Made by a program: the position numbers and the translations under genes | Shown here: positions 1 to 5,213 of the stretch, piece by piece | Numbering within the stretch: position 1 is the first letter of the stretch | Layout of the letters: every line of letters starts with the position of its first letter | NCBI GenBank assembly: GCA_943326025.2 | Contig: CALPRR020000175.1 | Location: forward strand, 1 to 5,213 | Reading direction: 5' to 3' | DNA from: Candidatus Kuenenia stuttgartensis | GTDB lineage: Bacteria > Bacteroidota > Bacteroidia > Flavobacteriales_D > Crocinitomicaceae | Length of the DNA: 5,213 nt | The notes under the pieces: model-generated | Seen by the model: the letters and a program-made list of their open reading frames with translations, nothing else | Told to the model about the DNA's origin: nothing | The model's database searches: none

Positions 1-573
1 TCTTATTTGTGTGATGAAATTAGCTGGTTAGATGGAGAAAACATTATAGTAAAGACTAAAGATAAATCTGCAATAATAAATGATTCTGGTAAGATTATTA
101 GTAATTATTATAATTCTATTTCACCGTTAACAAATGGTTTTTATCGTGCAACAAATTGTATTTATAAAAATTTAAATGATTATAAGGAGAATTGTAATGT
201 TAGAATTTTGAATAAAAAAGGTAAAGAAATCGACAGCTTTGATTCATCACAAGAGAATATTGTTGATATCCTTTGTAGTGAATTTTTTAATGGTGTTTCT
301 TGGCTTTATAATGGTGATAAAATGAAATTAATTAATTCAAATGGTGAAATACTTTCCAATATAGAAATCAACGGTGTAAATGATTTTAAAAATGGACTTT
401 TGACAGTTTTTTCGATTAAAACCAATACAGGGTATAAAGAAGGATTGATTAATAATAAAGGAGAAATAATTATACCTGCAAAATTTTATAGAATATTTTA
501 TGGAAATGATAGTCATGCAATAGTATTAGATGAAAACTATGAATATAAAATCTTACAAATACTAAATCAATAA
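1..573 (+). CDS. WG-type repeat protein, 3' part of gene (5' end outside window)
   Basis: The frame is open from the first base, so the true start probably lies upstream. A TTG at position 7 could be read as a start, but nothing supports it. The visible 190 residues contain four degenerate copies of a beta-repeat with the core pattern hydrophobic-hydrophobic-N-x-x-G-x-h-h. They lie near residues 22-32 (AIINDSGK), 66-77 (RILNKKGK), 108-117 (KLINSNGE) and 147-160 (GLINNKGEIIIPA). The last is closest to the WG/KWG repeat consensus, in which a line such as GLINxxGExIIP is followed by an aromatic residue and a short strand. WG-repeat proteins are common in Bacteroidota and mostly of unknown role; they are thought to be binding or scaffold domains. 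No membrane segment is visible, and a signal peptide cannot be judged because the N-terminus is missing. The stop overlaps the next gene's ATG by one base, so the two are translationally coupled. Family assignment is fairly confident; function is unknown. Confidence 0.8.
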   Translation, partial: SYLCDEISWLDGENIIVKTKDKSAIINDSGKIISNYYNSISPLTNGFYRATNCIYKNLNDYKENCNVRILNKKGKEIDSFDSSQENIVDILCSEFFNGVSWLYNGDKMKLINSNGEILSNIEINGVNDFKNGLLTVFSIKTNTGYKEGLINNKGEIIIPAKFYRIFYGNDSHAIVLDENYEYKILQILNQ

Positions 574-2333
574 TGGATAAAATCAAATATTCAAACAGTA
601 TTATATTATTAGCTCTTTTTGTACTTTTTAGTTTTCAAATTCTTGCTCAAAAACCCAGAAAAATCTTTAATTACCTTCAAGAAAATCAACTTACTCTAGC
701 TTTTGAAGAGTATAACAAAATTTCTAGTGATAAAGAATATGATAAAGACGATAAAGTATTATTCTCTTATGCAAATTGCTTATTTCAAATAGATACAAGT
801 TATCAGAAATATAATCCGACTCAAGCTATTAAAGAATTCAATGGAACGAATATTAGTTCTGAATATAGACAATCAATTTACAAATTCTTAGGTAAATATA
901 CTTTGTCACCAGAGGTAATTAATCAGAAAATAATTAATGAACTCTATAAAGAAGCAATAAAATTAAATACAGTTGAGTCATACACAAATGCCTTAAACTA
1001 TTATTCACAAGAACATAATGATAATGTAGTCAAGCTTTTAGAGATTGCTAGTTATAATAGAGTAAAATCAAATAAAGTAATTTCTCAACTTAAACTTTTT
1101 ATAACTAAATATCCTGAAAGTATTTATAAAACTGAAATTCAAAATTTACTAGAAAGAGAAACTTTAAACAACTACCAATCAATCAATAATATTGATAGTT
1201 TGAATCAATTTATTACTCAGTTTAATTCGAGTGTATATAAACCAGAAGCTATAGACTTCAGAGATTCATTAGTTTTATCTAATTTAACTGAGAATTATGA
1301 TTCGTTATTAGCATTTACCAAAAAATATCCTGAATCAAAATTCAAAAAAGAGGTTGAAAGTCGATTACCTGATTTGCTTTACAAAGAGGTTGAAAGTAGT
1401 GAGTATTCTATTGAATTATGTGAAAAATTCATTAATACATTTAGAGACGATAATAGGGTAAGTGTAATTGATAGTATTACATTCTTCAAAGCTGCCCAAA
1501 AAGACGCTACTATAGATTATAGAAATTACATAAAACTTTTTAACAATGGAAACTATTTATCTATTGCAAATATTAAGATAGAAAATAAAATCTTGAGTTT
1601 GGATAAGATTAATAAGTGCTTTAATTTGGATTCATTAATTGATTATTCTTTCTGTGATAATATTGTAGATTTTGAAGTCGAGGTTATTAAAAGATATAAA
1701 TTTCTATTACTATACAATAATTTTAAAATTAAGATTAATAACCCTAACATTCAAGATAGTCAATTAAGATCTTTTTTCGTAAATAAAATTTTAGGTGTCG
1801 ATTATATAGAATTATTAGAAGGTTATGAGACCGATTACGACAATTCAATTTTTAATTCTAATTATTCTTGTAACAATTTAAGTATTGTTAAACAAAAAAA
1901 AGAATATATTTTTTTGTTTAACAGTTTAAAAAACTATAATGTAATATTTGATATTGAGGTTAATCATACTAATGAATGTATAGAAATCAGAAAGGTATTT
2001 CATAGCACTGGTGGTGTCAATATGAATCAATTCCTATGTGTGTTCGATAAAAATCAACTCAAATTGATTTTTGATTACAATAGTAAAATGGAAGAAAAAT
2101 TCACCAAAATAATTAATGATAAATTTAAGTTTATTCCATTAATCCCATTTTATACTATATATTCTGAAAATGGTAATAACTACAAATTGCGTTTTGAATA
2201 TAAGAATTTGAATGACTATAAAATTATGTCTTCAAGTGAGGTTAAAGTTGCTGGCGATATTGCTTTTCCTTTCAAATTAATTAATAAAAATATTATGTTT
2301 GATTTTAGTAAAATAAAACTAAACAAATATTAA
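573..2333 (+). CDS. Exported protein with TPR-like helical repeats and an unrecognised C-terminal region
   Basis: The 586-residue protein starts with a Sec signal peptide: K3/K5 near the N-terminus, a hydrophobic core at about residues 9-22, and a probable signal peptidase I site after ILA (A25), giving a mature N-terminus of QKPRK. No lipobox cysteine is present, so it should be periplasmic or surface-exposed rather than a lipoprotein. Residues 30-160 look helical. From about 173 a unit recurs every 35-38 residues: LKLFITKYPESIYKTE (173), LNQFITQFNSSVYKPE (210), LLAFTKKYPESKFKKE (245) and CEKFINTF (283, weakest). The F-x-x-x-Y-P-x-S-x-Y/F-K-x-E signature resembles TPR units of BamD/YbgF-like envelope proteins. 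That is analogy, not homology I can show. Residues 330-586 appear richer in beta strand, and I recognise no family there. The ATG lies within TAATG, overlapping the upstream stop, and the signal peptide directly after it supports this start. The final 857-bp gap suggests the transcription unit ends after this gene. The gene is real; its function is unknown. Confidence 0.85.
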   Translation: MDKIKYSNSIILLALFVLFSFQILAQKPRKIFNYLQENQLTLAFEEYNKISSDKEYDKDDKVLFSYANCLFQIDTSYQKYNPTQAIKEFNGTNISSEYRQSIYKFLGKYTLSPEVINQKIINELYKEAIKLNTVESYTNALNYYSQEHNDNVVKLLEIASYNRVKSNKVISQLKLFITKYPESIYKTEIQNLLERETLNNYQSINNIDSLNQFITQFNSSVYKPEAIDFRDSLVLSNLTENYDSLLAFTKKYPESKFKKEVESRLPDLLYKEVESSEYSIELCEKFINTFRDDNRVSVIDSITFFKAAQKDATIDYRNYIKLFNNGNYLSIANIKIENKILSLDKINKCFNLDSLIDYSFCDNIVDFEVEVIKRYKFLLLYNNFKIKINNPNIQDSQLRSFFVNKILGVDYIELLEGYETDYDNSIFNSNYSCNNLSIVKQKKEYIFLFNSLKNYNVIFDIEVNHTNECIEIRKVFHSTGGVNMNQFLCVFDKNQLKLIFDYNSKMEEKFTKIINDKFKFIPLIPFYTIYSENGNNYKLRFEYKNLNDYKIMSSSEVKVAGDIAFPFKLINKNIMFDFSKIKLNKY

Positions 2334-2367
2334 TTTATATTTCACCTTTATTTATATTAATTTCCAT

Positions 2368-2658
2368 TTATGAAAATTTAAATACTAGTAGTTTTTTCTT
2401 AATTCTACCTACTTCACTGGAAGTCAGTTTGTTTGCATATTTAATTTGAAATTAAATAATGCTATTCAATATTTTATTTAAACTTCTATTATTTATATTC
2501 AATTACAAGTCGATTAATGATTCATTTGATTTATACGTTATTGTAAAAACCATACTTCTTTTCCTTACAATGACACCTACTATTGAAAATTTCTTAGATG
2601 GCAAAATAATTGAAACAAAATAAATTCGTTTATCCAAAATATATCTGCCAGATATCCT
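2368..2658 (-). pseudogene. Possible second decayed coding stretch, stop-interrupted
   Basis: One minus-strand frame, the same one as the main part of the remnant upstream, runs for about 96 codons with only two internal TAA codons, fewer than expected in DNA this AT-rich. Protein-like pieces are IYFVSIILPSKKFSIVGVIV (hydrophobic), SMVFTITYKSNESLIDL before the first TAA (2505-2503), LNINNRSLNKILNSII before the second, then FQIKYANKLTSSEVGRIKKK and a final TAA at 2370-2368. No start codon with a convincing context is seen. It may be the continuation of a longer dead gene that begins at 2948, the end of a separate dead gene, or chance. I recognise no family. The plus strand over 2459-2623 is also open, so strand choice is not certain. 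Confidence 0.25.
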
Positions 2659-2672
2659 CTAGCAGATATATT
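2638..2672 (-). terminator. Hairpin, possible terminator of the minus-strand remnant
   Basis: An 11-bp perfect stem pairs 2638-2648 with 2662-2672. After one C/A mismatch (2649, 2661), three more pairs (2650-2652 with 2658-2660) close a 5-base loop. Read on the minus strand, it comes just after the remnant's final TAA (2685-2683) and runs into a short T tract (ATATTTTGG). This is the order expected of an intrinsic terminator, although the tract is only four T long. On the plus strand no T tract follows. The same bases also contain three copies of a heptamer, so a protein-binding site is an alternative reading. Confidence 0.4.
2641..2669. repeat. Triple heptamer CAGATAT / ATATCTG
   Basis: ATATCTG (2641-2647) and CAGATAT (2649-2655) form an inverted pair around a single central C. 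A second CAGATAT (2663-2669) follows 7 bases later in direct orientation. The centre-to-centre spacing of the direct copies is 14 bases. This is seen directly in the sequence. Whether it is an operator-like site or only a by-product of the hairpin cannot be decided here, and no regulator gene is adjacent. Confidence 0.45.
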
Positions 2673-2682
2673 AAACTTCAAT

Positions 2683-2948
2683 TTACCTTGGTTTGTATTT
2701 AATAAAAGCAAGCTTACCTTTTAATTTCAGGTTGTATAATTGGATTATTATAGTATCGTTGAAATTTCTATCTTTTATAAAGTATTAGATGCAATTATTC
2801 GAATCCTTAAAAAAAGTGGTGATAATATTTTGAATTCTAAACCAAGTTGCTGAATATAAATATTTTATATGTATATCTAATTTATTAGCATTTTGTCCTT
2901 TGTAAATCTACTTATTACTAACGCTAAAACTACTGTAAACTTTTTCAT
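2683..2948 (-). pseudogene. Probable remnant of a small secreted-protein gene
   Basis: On the minus strand, ATG at 2948-2946 is preceded by CTTCAAAAACC, a context typical of flavobacterial starts, and opens with MKKFTVVLALVIS, a good signal-peptide beginning. That frame ends after 23 codons at 2879-2877. Another minus-strand frame opens at 2907 with IYKGQNANKLDIHIKYLY. GQN is a very common end of flavobacterial signal peptides, so joining the two frames by a single frameshift near 2907-2880 rebuilds a plausible exported protein. The frame then runs through ATWFRIQNIITTFFKDSN, is broken by one TAA (codon before YFIKDRNFND), and continues to GKLAFIKYKPR and TAA at 2685-2683. The rebuilt product would be close to 88 codons. 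A hairpin follows 11 bases past the last stop. I do not recognise the family. The alternative is chance reading in AT-rich DNA; the start context and split signal peptide argue against it, but not decisively. Confidence 0.42.
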
Positions 2949-3180
2949 GGTTTTTGAAGATTAATTTAATATGCAAATTTTCTAATAATACACTTTCATT
3001 AAATTAATATTACATTCTAAAAATTACCGATAAATCTGAATAAAAATAGTTTTAATAAGCTTATATTTATAAAATTTGTTAGCAGAATAAACATTGTTTA
3101 CTGTCGGTGTAAATAGGGTTTTAAAATCGCGTATTTTTAAAGTTATTTACTGATAAGCAAGATGATGTATAATCATTAAA

Positions 3181-3190
3181 AAAGGATAGT
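3181..3190 (+). promoter_or_regulatory. Ribosome binding site of the vWA gene
   Basis: AAAGGA (3181-3186) lies 4 bases before the ATG at 3191, after a run of A. This is more Shine-Dalgarno-like than the other starts in the window, and it supports 3191 as the true start. Confidence 0.6.
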
Positions 3191-4333
3191 ATGAAAGGAA
3201 TTCAATTTGATTTAGGGAAAGGATTTATTTTCAGTAAACATGTACCAAAAGAAATATCTCATTTTGATAGAGTATTTGACATCTTTAAAGAATTGCTGAC
3301 ACATACTTCTGGAAATGTCGAAGAAGCTTTTGAATGGTTGGACGTACTCGACAAAGAATATTCAATTTTTACCGACGAATACACCTTAGCTGATTTTGAA
3401 GAAGATCTTAAGAAACGAGGCTATATCAAAGAAGAAATCGATCCTGAAGATGGTAATGCTGGTAAAGGAAAAGGGAAGAACTTGCTCACAGCAAAAATGG
3501 AATCTGCACTTCGTGAATTTGCCTTGGACCAAATTTTTGGTAAGCTGAAAAAAAGCGGAATAGGAAATCATAAAACATCAAAAATAGGAGTAGGGGATGA
3601 ACGCGATGGAGACAGCCGATCGTTTCAATACGGAGATGATCTTGCCCTCGTAAACATGACCGAAAGTTTAAAAAATGCGCAGATCAATCACGGAATTTCA
3701 GATCTTAAACTTACTGAAAATGATTTGATTGTTGAAGAGACAAAACACAAAGCTCAAATGAGTACTGTTTTGATGATTGATATTAGTCATTCGATGATTT
3801 TATATGGAGAAGATCGAATCACACCGGCAAAAAAAGTCGCTATGGCTTTGGTGGAATTAATCAATCGGAAATACCCTAAAGATACGATTGATATTATCGT
3901 TTTCGGAAACGAGGCATGGCCTATTAAAGTAAAAGATTTACCTTATTTAAAAGTAGGACCTTATCACACCAATACTGTTGCAGGCTTAGAATTAGCAATG
4001 GATATTTTGCGTAGAAAACGAAATACCAACAAACAAATCTTCATGATTACAGACGGTAAGCCCAGTTGCGTTAAATTACCCAATGGTGAATTTTACAAAA
4101 ACAGCAATGGTTTAGATGAAATGATAGTAGGTCAATGCCTAAATAAAGCGGCACAAGCCCGAAAATTAAAAATTCCGATCACCACATTTATGATTGCACA
4201 AGATCCTTATTTGAGACAATTTGTAGAATTATTTACTGCGCAAAACAAAGGGAAAGCTTTCTTAACAGGTCTATCAGGTTTGGGACAAATGATCTTTGAA
4301 GATTACGAAAAAAACAGGGTGAAAAGAATTTAA
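3191..4333 (+). CDS. vWA-domain protein, partner of the adjacent AAA+ ATPase
   Basis: This 380-residue protein has no signal peptide or membrane segment, so it is probably cytoplasmic. The N-terminal half (1-185) is mainly helical and charged, with a flexible Gly/Lys-rich stretch at 89-98 (NAGKGKGKNL). The vWA domain spans about 190-375. MIDAS residues are intact: D197-I-S199-H-S201 (first motif), the Thr motif in HTNT (259-262), and D288 in ITDGKPS. It should therefore bind Mg2+ or Mn2+ and a ligand. Such proteins pair with MoxR- or BchI-type ATPases (compare the vWA of magnesium chelatase subunit D), the vWA probably linking ATPase and client. Here the ATPase gene follows after 22 bases on the same strand, implying one operon. 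Being soluble and lacking membrane anchors, it differs from BatA/BatB-type vWA proteins. The start is supported by the upstream AAAGGA. The metal-binding fold is confident; the client is unknown. It is not a pigment-pathway subunit on this evidence, since no such genes are nearby. Confidence 0.92.
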   Translation: MKGIQFDLGKGFIFSKHVPKEISHFDRVFDIFKELLTHTSGNVEEAFEWLDVLDKEYSIFTDEYTLADFEEDLKKRGYIKEEIDPEDGNAGKGKGKNLLTAKMESALREFALDQIFGKLKKSGIGNHKTSKIGVGDERDGDSRSFQYGDDLALVNMTESLKNAQINHGISDLKLTENDLIVEETKHKAQMSTVLMIDISHSMILYGEDRITPAKKVAMALVELINRKYPKDTIDIIVFGNEAWPIKVKDLPYLKVGPYHTNTVAGLELAMDILRRKRNTNKQIFMITDGKPSCVKLPNGEFYKNSNGLDEMIVGQCLNKAAQARKLKIPITTFMIAQDPYLRQFVELFTAQNKGKAFLTGLSGLGQMIFEDYEKNRVKRI

Positions 4334-4355
4334 CAAACGCATTAAAATACATAAA

Positions 4356-5213
4356 ATGAAAAAAGAAATCACATTCAAAGAATTAAAAGCTTCAGGATAC
4401 AAAGACCAATCTATCAATGAAGAGATGCAAGCAAATCTTTCAAGAAAAATAAAATCTAAAGAGCCTGTTTTTGAAGGATTATGGGGGTATGAAGATACAG
4501 TTGTTCCACAATTGAAAAAAGCAATTCTTGCTGGACATCACATCAATTTATTAGGATTAAGAGGTCAAGCAAAAACGAGAATTGCCCGCAATATGATTGA
4601 ATTATTGGACGAATACATGCCAATAGTAAAAGGTTCAGAAATCAATGATAGTCCTTTTCATCCTATTTCAAAGTACAGCAAAGACATATTGGCTGATAAA
4701 GGAGATGAAACACCTATTTCTTGGGTGCATCGTTCGGAACGATTTTTTGAAAAATTAGCGACTCCAGATGTAAATGTCTCCGATTTGATTGGAGATATCG
4801 ATCCAATTAAAGCAGCTACTTTAAAATTACCCTATTCAGACGAACGTGTTTTGCATTATGGAATGATCCCTCGAGCGAACCGTTGTATTTTTGTTCTAAA
4901 CGAACTGCCTGATTTACAAGCGAGAATACAAGTTTCCTTGTTCAATATTTTACAAGAGGGAGACATACAAATTCGTGGTTTTCAATTACGAATGCCGTTG
5001 GATATTCAATTTATATTTACAGCAAATCCAGAAGATTATACCAATAGAGGAAGCATTGTAACTCCGCTAAAAGATCGAATCGGATCACAGATTTTCACAC
5101 ATTATCCAAAGTCAATTGAATTAGCTAGAAAAATAACGGAACAAGAAGCGAAAATTTCGGATAGCGACAAAGAACGAATTACAATTTGTAGTTCTGCAAG
5201 AGATTTACTAGAA
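4356..5213 (+). CDS. MoxR/magnesium-chelatase-type AAA+ ATPase, 5' part (3' end outside window)
   Basis: The frame opens at ATG 4356 and stays open through 286 codons to the window edge. Walker A is GLRGQAKT (67-74), with the A-K-T ending characteristic of MoxR ATPases. The stretch SDLIGDIDPIKAA (142-154) matches the region before Walker B in magnesium-chelatase I subunits. Walker B is CIFVLNELPDL (177-187), carrying Asn at position 182 where most AAA+ proteins have Asp, while E183 is kept. Sensor 1 lies in FTANPEDY (221-228), and a likely arginine finger is R241 in TPLKDR. From memory, a chelatase-like subfamily with NELPDL and TANPEDYTNRG motifs occurs in several phyla, so the Asn may be normal for it. 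It presumably forms a ring hexamer that uses ATP to act with the upstream vWA protein on a client. No Shine-Dalgarno is visible, which is usual in Bacteroidota, and the 22-base gap implies co-transcription. The C-terminal lid domain is off the window. An enhancer-binding sigma-54 activator is a possible misannotation, but no GAFTGA loop is seen. Confidence 0.92.
   Translation, partial: MKKEITFKELKASGYKDQSINEEMQANLSRKIKSKEPVFEGLWGYEDTVVPQLKKAILAGHHINLLGLRGQAKTRIARNMIELLDEYMPIVKGSEINDSPFHPISKYSKDILADKGDETPISWVHRSERFFEKLATPDVNVSDLIGDIDPIKAATLKLPYSDERVLHYGMIPRANRCIFVLNELPDLQARIQVSLFNILQEGDIQIRGFQLRMPLDIQFIFTANPEDYTNRGSIVTPLKDRIGSQIFTHYPKSIELARKITEQEAKISDSDKERITICSSARDLLE

Larger units (their letters stand above)
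2334..3190. other. Long AT-rich gap without an intact gene
   Basis: This 857-base stretch separates the exported-repeat gene from the vWA/ATPase operon. No frame on either strand gives a convincing intact protein. I see no tRNA-like cloverleaf, transposase remnant, CRISPR repeat or riboswitch. It does hold a minus-strand decayed coding region starting at 2948, a compound hairpin at 2638-2672, a second stop-interrupted minus-strand frame (2368-2658), an AT-only inverted repeat (2960-2970 with 2998-3008), and the ribosome binding site of the downstream gene. I found no clear match to the Bacteroidota promoter pattern (TTTG near -33 and TAnnTTTG near -7) before 3191. A TATAAT string at 3168-3173 is too close to the start to trust. 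Confidence 0.7.

Noticed and set aside
163..2223. The peptide YKNLNDYK occurs in both left-hand proteins (near bases 163-186 and 2200-2223).
   Set aside because: The flanking residues do not align and the codons differ at several positions; it is most likely coincidence in Asn/Lys/Tyr-rich proteins.
2411..2424. Small hairpin ACTTC-ACTG-GAAGT downstream of the exported-protein gene as a terminator.
   Set aside because: The stem is only 5 bp, lies 78 bases past the stop, and lacks an adjacent T run; too weak to call.
2459..2623. Plus-strand 54-codon open frame beginning MLFNILFKLLLFIFNYK and ending in IIETK.
   Set aside because: No ribosome binding site or promoter is visible, length is within reach of chance in AT-rich DNA, no family is recognised, and the opposite strand offers a competing frame.
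2796..2853. Short plus-strand peptide frame opening MQLFESLKKSGDN.
   Set aside because: It is about 21 codons, has no ribosome binding site, and overlaps the minus-strand remnant.
3168..3173. TATAAT string before the vWA gene as a -10 box.
   Set aside because: It is only 17 bases from the ATG, has no matching upstream box, and Bacteroidota housekeeping promoters follow a different consensus.
3386..3571. Minus-strand open frame of 61 codons inside the vWA gene.
   Set aside because: It lies wholly inside a well-supported gene, has no recognisable domain, and is a shadow of the coding frame.

Overview
The window looks like chromosomal DNA from an AT-rich member of the Bacteroidota, probably a flavobacterium. 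The signs are strong A/T bias, start sites mostly without Shine-Dalgarno sequences, a signal peptide ending in LAQ just before a charged mature N-terminus, and WG-type repeats. This is inference; there is no rRNA or other marker gene here. There is no tRNA, CRISPR array, transposase or recognisable attachment site.

Left block (1-2333, + strand): two translationally coupled genes. The first enters from the left edge and encodes a protein of degenerate WG-type beta repeats. Its TAA overlaps the ATG of the second gene by one base (TAATG). The second encodes a 586-residue exported protein with a signal peptide, about four helical TPR-like repeats of 35-38 residues, and a C-terminal half I do not recognise. 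The coupling suggests co-production and perhaps a joint role in the envelope, but no function can be assigned.

Middle (2334-3190): 857 bases with no intact gene above noise. The minus strand carries what looks like decayed coding sequence. A typical flavobacterial signal-peptide start (MKKFTVVLALVIS) at 2948 is shifted out of frame from a stop-interrupted frame running left. A hairpin containing three copies of the heptamer CAGATAT/ATATCTG lies just past the probable original stop. A second, weaker minus-strand frame continues to about 2368.

Right block (3191-5213, + strand): a two-gene operon, less AT-rich by eye. It encodes a soluble 380-residue von Willebrand factor A protein with an intact MIDAS motif. 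After 22 bases comes a MoxR/magnesium-chelatase-type AAA+ ATPase that runs off the right edge. By analogy with BchI/BchD and MoxR/vWA pairs, the two probably form an ATP-driven, metal-dependent complex that remodels or activates a client protein. The client is not visible.

No obvious new defence or mobile system is present. The items most worth checking are the coupled WG-repeat/exported-repeat gene pair, the minus-strand gene remnant with its hairpin, and the vWA-first order and Asn-substituted Walker B of the ATPase pair.
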